A stretch of 64,000 bases of DNA. Origin: JACKBK01 sp963707275 (GTDB taxonomy: Bacteria; Chloroflexota; Anaerolineae; JAAEKA01). The notes beneath the pieces are model-generated. The model was not told where the DNA came from. It saw only the letters and a list, made by a program, of their open reading frames with translations, and did no database searches. The translations under genes were made by a program, and so were the position numbers. Of the stretch, positions 1 through 10,374 are shown one piece after another (positions within the stretch are counted from its first letter, which is position 1; each line of letters begins with the position of its first letter). The DNA lies in assembly GCA_963707275.1 (NCBI GenBank), contig CAVPPH010000002.1:186001-250000 (forward strand), given 5' to 3'.

Positions 1-392
1 ATATCCTGACGACTGCCAAGACGGTAGCTGTGGTCGGCATCTCCAGTCGCCCAGACCGCCCCGGCTATTCCGTTCCCGCCTACCTCCAGGCGAACGGCTA
101 TCGCATTATCCCCGTCAATCCAGAACTCGAAGAGGTGCTGGGCGAGCGTGCCTATCCCGATTTGCTGTCGATCCCGGAGCCTGTCGATGTGGTCGAGGTG
201 TTCCGCCGCGGTGAAGAGGTAATGCTCGTGGTGGAGCAGGCCATCGCAATCGGCGCGAAGGTGATCTGGATGCAGGAAGGTGTGGTCAACGAATCGGCAG
301 CCAATATCGCGCTGGCCGCCGGTCTGGACGTGGTGATGGACACTTGTATGCGCGCGACCCACAAACGCCTGATTGCCAACCCGCGCCAATGA
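1..392 (+). CDS. CoA-binding domain protein (YccU-like), 5' partial
   Basis: The reading frame is already open at the left edge (residues ILTTAKTVAVVGIS precede the first internal GTG at 30), so the true start lies outside the window. The protein is a small Rossmann-fold CoA-binding domain of the YccU type. It shows the nucleotide-binding start VAVVGISSRPDRPGYSV, the IIPVNPE strand and a late WMQEGVVNE segment, all typical of the family. The family is cytoplasmic and its substrate is not known in most bacteria. The stop codon overlaps the next ATG by four bases (ATGA), so it is probably translated together with the DUF3307 gene. Family assignment is from recognisable motifs; cellular role is unknown. 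Confidence 0.85.
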   Translation, partial: ILTTAKTVAVVGISSRPDRPGYSVPAYLQANGYRIIPVNPELEEVLGERAYPDLLSIPEPVDVVEVFRRGEEVMLVVEQAIAIGAKVIWMQEGVVNESAANIALAAGLDVVMDTCMRATHKRLIANPRQ

Positions 393-1067
393 GCAGCGTC
401 TTCTGGATGCTGATGCTGGCGCACCTCATCGGCGACTATCCTCTGCAACCTGACTGGATGGTGCGCGCCAAGCAAACGTGGTCTGGCTTGACGTTGCATG
501 TCGGCGTGCATTTGGCAGTGCTGTTGGTACTGGCCGGCACAGGGCGATCGGTCCTGTGGCCCTTTTTGCTGGGGCTGGCAGTTATCCACTTCGCTATTGA
601 CGCTTTCAAGAACTGGCTCGGACGTGTGCGGCCAGAGTGGGTCAGCGGTCCCTATATCTTCGACCAGTTTCTTCATTTGATCTCGCTGATTGTCGTGGCG
701 GTCTGGATCGTTGTCGCCGTTCCGCCGGACGCGATCCCGCACTACGGCGCGTGGATGATCTACGCGTGGGGGTTCCTGGCAGCGACTTACGCATGGTACA
801 TTACGGAGCGGATACTGGTTCGGCGCAATGCGTCGTATCTGGCGGAGGTCAACCGTCAGCGTTGGACGCGTATAGCGGCGCGTGGACTGTGGCTGGCGCT
901 ATTCCTGATGCTGGGTGTACGCGCTGAACGGTGCAGTCGTCAGGGTGGCTGTGGCTGCACCGCTGCCCTACCTCTCAGGTCAGCACCGCAGCCGCGCGCT
1001 GGCGACGGATGTGGCCGTTTCGCTGGCGACGGCGATCGTGGTTCTGATCGCGCTGAGGCTGGCATGA
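389..1067 (+). CDS. DUF3307 integral membrane protein (frameshifted)
   Basis: The ATG at 389 overlaps the previous stop. The N-terminus MSSVFWMLMLAHLIGDYPLQ is the DUF3307 signature, with HLIGDY followed by several hydrophobic helices (residues about 3-20, 45-75, 95-120, 130-150). The start frame runs on past about 914 without membrane character. Removing one base near 914 restores a hydrophobic tail ending ...VLIALRLA with a TGA at 1065-1067, overlapping the next ATG at 1064. I therefore read one protein of about 225 residues with a one-base insertion. The family is a multi-pass membrane protein of unknown function, so no role is assigned beyond membership of this operon. Confidence 0.75.
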
Positions 1068-1432
1068 GCAACGCACCGAAACTGGCGCGCATTCGGGTAC
1101 CCAACTGGTATTACCGTCTCAGGTACACCGGCCAAATGGCCGAAAAACGCTGTTCTCACGTTGAACAGATTCAGGTGGTTGCAGCCGACACAACCATCTG
1201 TCGCGACTGTACCGCAACAGGAGACACATGGCCAGCCCTGCGAATGTGCTTGATCTGCGGCTACGTGGGCTGCTGCGACAAGTCAAAGAATCAACACACC
1301 CGCAAGCACTATCAAGCAACCGGCCATTCGCTGATCTTTTCGCTGCACCCGCGTGAGGCCTGGGTGTGGTGTTACGACGACGAGGCTTTGCTGGATCTGG
1401 ACTCGCCGCAGTTGGCTGGAAGGCTGGTTTGA
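1064..1432 (+). CDS. UBP-type zinc finger protein
   Basis: The 122-residue protein starts at the ATG overlapping the DUF3307 stop. After a short basic N-terminus it contains a ZnF-UBP domain: C-S-H at the start, C-R-D-C, C-L-I-C-G-Y-V-G-C-C, then H-T-R-K-H and TGHSLIFSL, followed by WVWCYDDE. These match the Cys/His ligands and the aromatic core of the zinc finger best known from eukaryotic deubiquitinases, where it binds free C-terminal Gly-Gly. Stand-alone copies are common in bacteria without ubiquitin, and their ligand is not established. The gene lies three bases before the rhodanese gene in a coupled operon. Fold confident, function unknown. Confidence 0.85.
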   Translation: MSNAPKLARIRVPNWYYRLRYTGQMAEKRCSHVEQIQVVAADTTICRDCTATGDTWPALRMCLICGYVGCCDKSKNQHTRKHYQATGHSLIFSLHPREAWVWCYDDEALLDLDSPQLAGRLV

Positions 1433-1435
1433 TAG

Positions 1436-2338
1436 ATGGCGACTGTAACACTCCCGGCTGATTTGGTGGAGCCTGCCTGGCTCGCAGAGCATCTGTACGA
1501 CCCGCGGCTGCGCGTAGTGGACATGCGTTGGCGAGGGGATGGCTCCGGTCGGCAGCTCTACCGGCTGGGGCACATTCCTGGTGCGGTCCATTTTGACTGG
1601 CACAGCGACCTGAACGGTGGATCTGCCGATGACTTGCTGTTGCCGCCAGATCGGTTCGCCGCGTTGATGGCCGCCAACGGCATCGGCGACGACACGGCCG
1701 TGGTCGCCTACGCTGACACCGATCACAGCGGCGCGGCCCGGCTGTGGTGGGCTCTACAGTACCACGGCTACACCCAGGTAGCGCTATTGAACGGCGGCAT
1801 CGATCGCTGGGTTGCCGAGGGAAGGCCGCTGACCACCGCTGTGCCCCAGCCCGTGCCGGCCATTTTCACGCCGCGCTTGCAGCCTCGGTGGCTGGCTACA
1901 GCAGAGGAGATCGAGGCAGTCTTGGAAAACCCGATAGTCGGCGCCCAACTGGTGGATACCAGGCCGCCGGAGCAATATACCGGAATGGCCGTTTGGTCGC
2001 CGCAAGGCAGCCGCTTCCTACCACCGGGCCAGGATCGGGTCGAGGTTGACGGCGCGCTGCTGCGGGCCGGCCACATTCCCGGCGCGTGCCACCTGCACTC
2101 GGTCGACAACCTGTCCTCTGATTGGACCTACCGCAGCCCGCCGGAGCTTGTGACGCTGGCGGCAAAGGCTGGTTTACGGCCTGACCGGCGGGTGATTCTC
2201 TACTGTGGTGTCGGCATTTCAGCATCGCTGGGCCTCTTTGCCTTGCACCTGGCTGGCTACGATGATCTGGCGCTATACGATGCATCCTGGCGCGAGTGGG
2301 GAGCGGACCCGCTGCGTCCTGTGGAAAGCAATTCATGA
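1436..2338 (+). CDS. Rhodanese-type sulfurtransferase
   Basis: This 300-residue cytoplasmic protein has two rhodanese domains, the standard length for thiosulfate/3-mercaptopyruvate sulfurtransferases. Domain 1 (about 10-135) has the inactive-domain motifs RVVDMRW and GHIPGAVHFDW. Domain 2 (about 155-295) has LVDTRPPEQY, GHIPGACHLH and the persulfide loop YCGVGISAS, whose Cys is the sulfur carrier. The loop CGVGISA is closer to the thiosulfate type (CG-G--A) than to the mercaptopyruvate type. The start ATG at 1436 lies 3 nt after the previous stop, and the TGA overlaps the cyclase ATG. Enzyme class is secure; physiological donor and acceptor are inferred only by family. Confidence 0.9.
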   Translation: MATVTLPADLVEPAWLAEHLYDPRLRVVDMRWRGDGSGRQLYRLGHIPGAVHFDWHSDLNGGSADDLLLPPDRFAALMAANGIGDDTAVVAYADTDHSGAARLWWALQYHGYTQVALLNGGIDRWVAEGRPLTTAVPQPVPAIFTPRLQPRWLATAEEIEAVLENPIVGAQLVDTRPPEQYTGMAVWSPQGSRFLPPGQDRVEVDGALLRAGHIPGACHLHSVDNLSSDWTYRSPPELVTLAAKAGLRPDRRVILYCGVGISASLGLFALHLAGYDDLALYDASWREWGADPLRPVESNS

Positions 2339-5300
2339 TTTGTCCAACCTGTGACGCCGCTAATCCTGGCGGCGCGAAATTCTGTAACAACTGCGGAGCA
2401 CGGCTACCTGAGCCATGTTCTGCCTGTGGAACAACCAACCCGGCCGGCGCAAAATTCTGCAACAACTGCGGGAGCAAGCTGGCTGGCGAGCCGCGAACCA
2501 CGCAAATTGTCACCCCAGCCAGCGAACCGACGGTTAGCGCCGTACCGCCTCCAACTCCATCCGGCGAGGTGAAGGCGCGGCTGGAGAGCACGCGCACACG
2601 CGGCGGCGAAGGGGAGCGGCGGATCGTGACGATCCTGTTTTGCGACGTCAAGGGATCGACCGCAGCCGCGTCAACCCTCGACCCTGAGGAATGGACCGAG
2701 ATCATCAACGGGGCCTTCGAGTACATGATCCAGCCGGTCTACACCTATGGCGGCACGGTCGCGCGTCTGACGGGTGACGGCATCCTGGCGTTCTTTGGCG
2801 CGCCCGTGGCCCACGAAGACGACCCGCAGCGGGCCGTGCTGGCAGCTTTGGCGATCACCGAGGGTGTGCGAATCTACAGCGAGTTCGATACGCGCCCGCT
2901 GGGACATCGATTTCAACGTGCGAGTCGGCATCAACACCGGGCTGGTCGTGGTGGGCGCTGTGGGCTCGGCCCAGCGTACGGAATACACCGCGATGGGCGA
3001 CGCCATTAACATCGCCGCGCGCATGGAACAGACGGCTGAACCGGGAACGGTTCAGATCGCGCAGGATACCTTTGACCTGGTCCATACGCGCTTCGAAACG
3101 GAAGACCTGGGTCTATTGATGATCAAGGGAAAGCCAGAGCCGGTGCGAGCCTATCGTGTGCTGGGACAGAGAGCCTTTCAACATGCTGGCAGCACGCCGC
3201 GTGAAGGGACGCCACTGGTCGGACGCGATTGGGAGTTGCGCGCGCTGACCGGAGCGATGGCGCGCCTGGAGCAAGGGCGGGGCGGTATCGTGAGCGTCAT
3301 CGGCGACGCGGGCATCGGCAAGAGCCGGCTCATTCGCGAGGCGGCCAGGGTATGGCAAGAGACGCAATCAATGGATCGCTGGTACACGTCCGCCAGCCTT
3401 TCCTATGAAACCAGCGTGCCCTATGCCCCGTTTCAGAGACTGATGCGCCGCGCTGTGAGCATCTCTTCAGCGGATGGATCGGAGGCGGCCCGCGCCAGGT
3501 TGGCCCCCTATGTCGTGCTGTTCGAGTCTGGACGCCAGAACGAGGCGCGCGCTGTCCTCGAGCAGGTTCTGGGCGTCTCCGGCGCGACCAGCGAGCATCT
3601 GCTGGAGGGAGAAGCGTTCAAGGATGTGCTGTTCAGGACGATTTTGGAACTGACGAAAAAATGGGCGACGGCAGGACCGATGGTGCTTTTTCTGGACGAC
3701 CTGCAGTGGTCAGATCCCGCGTCGGTAGAGCTGCTCACTCATCTCTTGCAGCTTGTCAACCAGTGTCACGTTCTCTTCGTTTGCGCCACCCGGATCGAGC
3801 GCGAGTCGCCTGGTTGGCAGGTCACAACCGCTGCCAGAGAACGCTTCTCCCAATGCTACACTGAGATCTGGCTTCATCCGTTGTCCCAGGACGACAGCGA
3901 GCGCCTCATGGATCAGGTCGCGGGGCGGGCCAGTCTCAGCAGTGCTGTCAGGCAGCAGATCGAGCGCAAAGCTGAGGGCAACCCGTTGTACGTGGAGGAA
4001 CTGGTTCTCTCCATTCTGGGGGCAGAGCAAGCGGCGGACGGTACCGGCTCCGAAACAAGTGCAAGGGAAGACAGAATCGAGATACCGGATACGTTGCAGG
4101 CGTTACTCCTGTCGCGCGTTGACCGGCTGGATGAGGGCGCGCGCTACACGGCGCAGCAGGCGGCCGTCATCGGATACCAGTTCCGCAAGGATGTACTCGC
4201 GGTCATTTCCGAGCCCGCAGTTGACGTGCCGCGTCACCTGTTGACGTTGCAGGAGCATGAACTGATCGGGCAGATCGCGCCCGATCCGGGATCGGAGTAC
4301 GCGTTTCGTCATGTCCTGATTCAGGACGCCATCTACCACTCGATTCTGCGCAGCCAGCGCCGGGTCTTTCATCAACGGGTTGCCGAAGCGCTGCGATCAC
4401 TTTTTCCTGACCGGCTGGCCGAGTTTGCTCCCGTGTTGGCTCACCACTTTCGCGAGGGCGGCGATCTCCAGGCGGCTATGACTTATTACACGCTGGCCGG
4501 CGATACCGCCTTCCGCCTCTATGCCAACGCGGAGGCTGTCGCCAACTATGCGGAAGCGCTGGAACTGGCTCAGACAGTTGTCGCGCCGGATGACAGTCTG
4601 CTGCATCTCTACACGCGGCACGGCCGCGCGCTGGACATGCTTGGTCGCTACGACGATGCTGATCAGAACTACCTGAACATGGAAGCGCAGGGACGCGCGA
4701 CCGGCAACCGTTCGCTGGAGCTTGCCGGAATTGCAACGCGCGCAACGCTGTATTCGATACCCTCGGCCATTCATGATCCGCTCAAGGGCAAGCGGCTCTC
4801 GCAGGAAGCGCTGGCGCTGGCGCGTGAGATCGGCGATCACGAGGCCGAGGCGCGTCTGCTATGGAACCTGATGCTGGCCAGCAAATTCGCCGGAACGCCG
4901 GCCGAAGCTGTTGCCTACGGCCAGGAATTGCTCGCGGTTGCGCGCGCCTATGATCTGCGCGAACGGATGGCCTATGCATTGAATGACCTGGCAATCTTCG
5001 GCTATGTCGATGCCGATGAACCGGATCGGGCTCTCGCCTGTCTGTTGGAGGCCCGTCCCCTTTGGGTGGAGTTGAACAACCAGCCGATGCTGGCCGATAA
5101 TCTCAGCAGCGCCGCGTTCATCTATTTTATGACCGGGGATTTCGACGCGGTGTTGGAGAATTCGGCCAAATCGATGGTTATCAGCCAGCAGGTGGGCAGC
5201 TTGTGGGGCCAGTCGTACAGTCTCTGGCCGGTGGGCGACGTGCAGGTCGAGCGCGGCGAATGGAGCGAGGCATTGATCACCATGCAGCGCTGTGCGGATC

Positions 5301-6013
5301 TGGCTAAACAGGCCGGGTTTGTGGCAGCGGCCGTGGGCATTGGCTCCTCAATGGCTTCTCTGTATGCCGATATGGGAGCCACCGAACGCAGTTTGACCGA
5401 GATCAAAAGGGTCGAGCAACTGGCGGAAGATGGCATTGAGCACTGGCTGGCCTGGCCTCTGGGTCTGGAGGTGCAGTTGTTGCAGAAACTAGGACGTACC
5501 TCCGAGGCTGCTGCTGTGATTGACCGTATTGACCGTATCTTGGACAGCAACAAGGGAGGCAGTTCTCTGCCCTATGTGGGGGTTTCGGTTGGCCTTGCAC
5601 GTAGCAATCTGGCGCTAGTATCGGGAGAGGTGGAAAACGCTCTGGCCGTGGCAGATGACTTGCTTGCATACTTGCATCGCTCGCGGCTCGATACCTTTAT
5701 GCCGGTCATATGCACGCTGATGGCTCGCTGTCTCTTGATCCTGGAACGCAACACTGAAGCTGAGGAGTATTTGCAGGAAGCCTGTCGAGTGGCGAAGGTC
5801 ATTGGTTCCAGACGGGGCCTCTGGCACGCATTGGCCGCTTTGGCTCAACTAGAGGCCGATCGCGGCAACGCTGCTGCCGCACAAAAGCTGCGATCAGAAG
5901 CCGCAACCGTCGTTGAATACATCGCAGCCAATATCTCCGATCCCGAACTGTGCGCATCGTTTCTTGGCCAGGATGAGGTTCGCGGTCTGTTCGAACCCCA
6001 AGAAGTTTCATGA
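2335..6013 (+). CDS. Zinc-ribbon class III nucleotide cyclase / AAA ATPase / TPR regulator (frameshifted)
   Basis: This is a multidomain signalling protein of about 1,226 codons. Residues 1-50 carry two zinc ribbons (Cys 3, 6, 17, 20 and 28, 31, 42, 45). Residues about 94-275 form a class III cyclase domain with metal-binding Asp in FCDVKGST (D104) and LTGDGILAFF, and the transition-state Asn/Arg pair in GDAINIAARM. The position normally Lys in adenylate cyclases (before GDG) is Arg, so nucleotide choice is open. An AAA-type ATPase follows with Walker A GDAGIGKSRL and Walker B LFLDDLQWSD. The C-terminal half is helical repeats of TPR type. A one-base insertion in the C-run at 2895-2897 breaks the frame between ...EFDTR and RWDIDF. 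ATGA overlaps join it to rhodanese upstream and to its paralogue downstream. Confidence 0.85.
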
Positions 6014-9000
6014 TCTGTTCAGCGTGCCAGGCCATAAATCCAGAGGGCGCCAGGTTCTGCAACAACTGCGGCGCGCGGCTGCCTGCCGGCTGTCCCAACT
6101 GCGGCCACGTCAACCAGCCAGGTTCGAAGTTTTGTAACACCTGCGGTTTCAAGCTAGCCGAAGCGACAGCGACTGCGGCTTCCCCAGCCGCCAACCCTCT
6201 AGATCGCTATCTGCCGCCTGAGCTGCGTGCCAAATTGGAGGCGGTCCGCAGCTCCCGCGCCGGCGCGGGAGAACGGCGCATCGTCACTACCCTGTTTTGC
6301 GACGTGAAGGGTTCCACCGCGGCTGCCAGCCAACTCGATCTCGAAGAGTGGGCCGAGATCATCAACGGCGCGTTCGAGCACATGATTGCCCCGGTGTATC
6401 GCTACGAGGGCACAGTGGCCCGGCTGATGGGCGACGGCATTCTGGCCTTCTTCGGAGCGCCCATCGCCCATGAAGATGACCCGCAGCGGGCGGTGCTGGC
6501 CAGCCTGGAGATCGTCGCCGGGATCGAGGAGTACGGCGTCGAAATTCAACGCCGCTGGGGCCTGCCGCTGGACGTGCGGGTCGGCATCAACACCGGGCTG
6601 GTGCTGGTGGGCGAGGTCGGCTCCGACTTGCGCACTGAATACAGCGCTCTGGGCGATGCCATTAACATTGCCGCACGCATGGAGCAAACGGCCGCGCCCG
6701 GTACGATCCAGGTCTCACATGACACCTATCGGCTGGTCGCGCCGCTGTTCGAATGGGAACCTTTGGGCAAGTTGGAGATCAAAGGCAAACCCGAGCCGAT
6801 CGCGACTTTTCGACCGCTGAAGCCGCTGGTGCAGCCGGGCCGGCTGCGCGGGCTGGAGTCGCATGGAATCGATTCGCCCGTTGTGGGTCGCAATCGCGAG
6901 CAGGCTGCCTTGCGCCAGGCTGTGACCGATCTGCTGGCGGGCCGCGGCGGGGTGGTCAGTCTGCTGGGCGAAGCCGGATTAGGCAAAAGCCGGTTGATCG
7001 CGGAATTGCGCCGTTCGGCTCCGCAAGCGGGCATTTGCTGGCGCGAGGCGCGCAGCCTCTCCTACAGCACAAACATGCCGCATTTTCTGAGTATTGAATC
7101 GTTGCGGGCACTGATCGATGTGCCGTCTGATGGCGATAATGTTGCGACCGCCGCAGCTTTGCACGTCGCCGTCAATGTTGCCGGCAAGGAGCAACTGCCG
7201 TTCTTGGCGCATTTACTGGGACTTCCGCTCAGCGAGGAAGAGTCGATGCGGGTACGTTTTCTGGACGGTCCTGCGCTGACTTCCACCTATGCGGATGCCT
7301 GCCGCGCGCTGCTCGTGAGTCTGGCCCGCAAGTCACCGGTGGTCCTGGTTTTCGACGACTTGCACTGGGCCGATCCATCTTCGGTGGATGTATGGCTGCA
7401 AGTGTTGTCTGTTGCTGCCGATTCGCCGGTACTCTTTATCCTGGCCAGCCGGCCAGAACGCACAGCCGCTGGCTGGAGGCTCATCGACCATACCAGAGAG
7501 CTGCCCGGTGTCGGTGCGCTGGAACTGCACTTGTCGCCACTGAGCGAGGCGGACAGCTTGCAAATGGTAAGCAACCTGTTGAGCATCGACGCGCTGCCTG
7601 AAGCGGTCCGCGGCCGTATTCTGGCCAAAGCTGAAGGCAATCCTTTCTATGTGGAAGAAGTGATCCGCATGTTGATCGACCAAGAGCGAATCGTTCGCCA
7701 GGACGGGCAGTGGCAACTTATCAGCGAAATCGAAAGCCTGGATATTCCCGATACGTTGAACGGCGTGCTGGCAGCCCGTATCGACCGGCTGGCCGAGAAC
7801 GATCGTTATGTGTTGCAAGTCGCCTCGGTGATCGGACGCCAATTTTACACCCGCATTTTGGCCGGCGCCCTGGCGCAGGAGATGCCTCAATGACCTTGCA
7901 AGCGGCATTGGATCATCTGGAACTTGCCCAAATCGTACGCCGGGTTGAAGCAAGCAGCGCGGCAGATCTTGGCACTGCATACCGTTTCAAGCATACGCTG
8001 ACTTAGGACGCGGCCTATCGCTCCCTCCCGCGCCGGGAACGAGAGTTGATCCATCGCCGAGTGGCTGAGTGCTACGAAGAGCTTTTTGCTACCCGGTTGG
8101 ACGAATATGCCGCGGTGCTGGCTTTCCATTATGGCGAGGCGGGCGACGACGAGAGGACACTGAAATACAGCTTGCACGCGGCTGATGCAGCGATGCGTGT
8201 CTACGCGACCACCGAGGCGTGCCAGCACCTGGATCGCGTGTTACAGGTTGTTCAGCGCGGCGGGCCAGCCACCATGGAGCAGTTGCTACAGCTTTTCGGC
8301 TGGCGTGGGCGCGCGCTGGAGTTGGAATCGCGCTTCGAGGATGCGATGGAAAACTACCGGTTGCAGGAGACCGTGGCGCAGGCGCGTGGTGACCGTGTGC
8401 TGGAATTGGCATCCATTGTTTCGCAGTCCAACCTCCTTTCCTTTATCAATCCACTGTATGATCCAGCCGCCGGCAAGATTTTGGCAGAGCGGGCTTTGCC
8501 TTTAGCTGATAAGTTGCAAGACCGGCGTAGCGAGGCAAAGATCTACTGGAATTTGATGAACCAGGCCCGTTTCGATATCGGACGGCTGGAAGAGGCGCTG
8601 GAGTTGGGGGAGCGCGCGCTGGAGATCGCGCGGACAATTGGCTGGAAGGAGCAGGTCGCGTATATCCTCAACGACATCGCGGACATCTATGGTGACACGG
8701 GGAAACTCGAACAGGGCCGCGCTGGGTTGCAACAGGCTGGAGATCTGTGGCGAGAGCTTGACAACCAGCCTATGCTTGCCGATAGTTTGAGCAACTCCGG
8801 TCTCTGGCGTATGTTAGAGGGTGATTTCGCCGGTTCCATTGCGGCCTATGACGAGGCTTATGCGATTTCGCAACGGATTCAAAACGTCTGGGGCCAGGCA
8901 TACAGCCGGGGGAGTTGAGGTGTCCCTCGCTGGCAAACGGGTGACTATGCAGGCGCAATTGCGGATTTTGAGGCAGGTGCTGGTCTGGCGGATCAAGCCG

Positions 9001-9690
9001 GCTTCCTGGTCGGCCAGATCCTGCCGCGTATCGAGCTGGCGCTCCTGTACTATGAAATCGGCGCAGCCCATCTTGGTCTCTTGTTGGCGGAGCACGTCTA
9101 TCAGATGGTGGGCGATCAAGTGCCTGCCTTTGCATCGTTTGTTACCAGCGCGCTGGCGTTCTTCAATCTGGTTGCCGGCGATCAGGAGAAAGCCGAACGA
9201 TATTTTGCGCAAGTTGAGCCGCTCGATCCCGCTAACGGTGTTTTCGCTTTCCAGTTTACCAGTTCCGTGCGAGTTCTCGAGGCTAAACACCGGGGATGGG
9301 ATGCGGTTGCCGTGGCAGCCGCTAACAAACACCTCGACGCCATGCGCGACTTCGGAATCAACGCGTTTGTCGCTGATGTCATGCTGGTGAGCGCGCAGGG
9401 GCTGCGCCGACTGGGACGAGAAGAGGAGGCCCGCGCGCGAGCTGGAGATAGCCCGCACTCTGGCGGTATCCATCGATCAGCGCCGCATGCTGTGGCAAAT
9501 CCTGCCGGAGCTGGCTGATCTGACCGGCGATCAGGACGGGGCAGCCGCGATGCGGGTCGAAGCAGCCGAGATTATGGCTGACCTCCGCGACCAGCTGCCC
9601 ACGGAGGAACTGCGCGCCAGCTTTCTGGCGTTGCCGGACGTCCGCCGCACGTTGGCTGCGTTCACAGCCAGTGAGGCGCCAGGTTCATAG
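6010..9690 (+). pseudogene. Second zinc-ribbon cyclase / AAA ATPase / TPR paralogue, multiply interrupted
   Basis: This paralogue has the same domain order as the upstream gene: zinc ribbons (residues 1-50), class III cyclase (FCDVKGST, LMGDGILAFF, GDAINIAARM), ATPase (GEAGLGKSRL, VFDDLHWADP) and TPR-like repeats. Reading through needs a -1 shift near 7888, an in-frame TAG at 8004-8006 where the paralogue has Gln (HVLIQDAIY against HTLT-stop-DAAY), an in-frame TGA at 8916-8918, and a +1 shift near 9437. At 7890 an ATG overlaps the TGA, so the C-terminal TPR part could be made as a separate coupled chain. The cyclase and ATPase halves are intact. It is either a decaying duplicate or a victim of sequence error; I cannot decide which. 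Confidence 0.65.
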
Positions 9691-9808
9691 CCAATTGTTG
9701 GAACGCGGTCATGAACCTGCCAGCTCATGCCGGGCTGGTGTTGCCCTGATGAGGCCGGCGGTCAAGTCCAGATCTGTTTCAGTGCATCCTCAACACGATG
9801 TGTGTTTT

Positions 9809-9852
9809 AGCAAAGAACCCCCAATCGCCGCGGCGATTGGGGGTTCTTTGCT
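9809..9852. terminator. Perfect 22-bp palindrome between convergent operons
   Basis: Two 22-nt arms with no spacer (first arm begins AGCAAAGAACCCCCAATC, second ends GGGGGTTCTTTGCT) form a perfect GC-rich hairpin between the cyclase operon on the plus strand and rplL on the minus strand. There is no long U-tract on either side. It most likely acts as a bidirectional terminator or RNA-stabilising 3' end. Confidence 0.7.
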
Positions 9853-9907
9853 TGGACCGCCGGCGTCCTCAAGGGCGCTGACGCATCGCAACTACAGGGA
9901 AAGACCC

Positions 9908-10300
9908 TTACTTGACCTGCGCCTTGGCGCCGGCGGCTTCCAGGGCTGCCTTGGACTCGGCGGCGGCTTCCTTGGAAACGCCCGAGATCACGGTGGCGGG
10001 AGCGCCCTCGACCAGCTCCTTGGCTTCCTTGAGGCCGAGGTTGGTGATCTTGCGCACTTCCTTGATGACGTTGATCTTGTTGTCGCCGATCTCGGTCAGC
10101 ACAACGTCGAACTCGGTCTGCTCTTCAACTTCTTCGACAGCAGCGGCGGCTGCGCCACCGGCGGGCATGGCGGCCATGGCCATCATAGGTGCAGCGGCGC
10201 TGACGCCCCACTCTTCCTGCAGTTCCTTGGCAAGCTGAGCGGCTTCGAGCAGAGTCAGCGAGTTAAGCAGTTCCTTGACCTGTGCGATTTTTTCTGACAT
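9908..10300 (-). CDS. rplL: 50S ribosomal protein L7/L12
   Basis: The 130-residue protein has the N-terminal dimerisation domain (KIAQVKELLNSLTLLEAAQL), an Ala/Pro-rich hinge (AAAPMMAMAAMPAGGAAAAA) and the conserved C-terminal factor-binding domain with EFDVVLTEIGDNKINVIKEV and GLKEAKELVEGAP. It forms the ribosomal stalk dimers that recruit translation GTPases. A strong AGGAGGA lies about seven bases before the ATG. It is the last gene of the tuf/secE/nusG/rplKAJL cluster here. In most bacteria rpoB follows, but in this window the next minus-strand sequence is only a palindrome and the end of the convergent cyclase operon. Confidence 0.98.
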   Translation of the reverse strand: MSEKIAQVKELLNSLTLLEAAQLAKELQEEWGVSAAAPMMAMAAMPAGGAAAAAVEEVEEQTEFDVVLTEIGDNKINVIKEVRKITNLGLKEAKELVEGAPATVISGVSKEAAAESKAALEAAGAKAQVK

Positions 10301-10374
10301 GTGAAAATCCTCCTGAAGGGTTGGTTTGTTTACTGGTTTGATTTGTCGCAGCGACTAATGCGCGGCGTTTGGGT

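Noticed and set aside
344..1432. Single DUF3307-zinc finger fusion protein
   Set aside because: The joining region is Cys/Arg/Gly-rich and unlike either family; one base removed near 914 gives a proper membrane tail and a stop that overlaps the zinc-finger ATG.
8046..8918. Separate TPR protein gene
   Set aside because: It aligns along its length with the TPR part of the upstream paralogue and continues in the same frame past the TAG; treated as part of the interrupted second cyclase gene.
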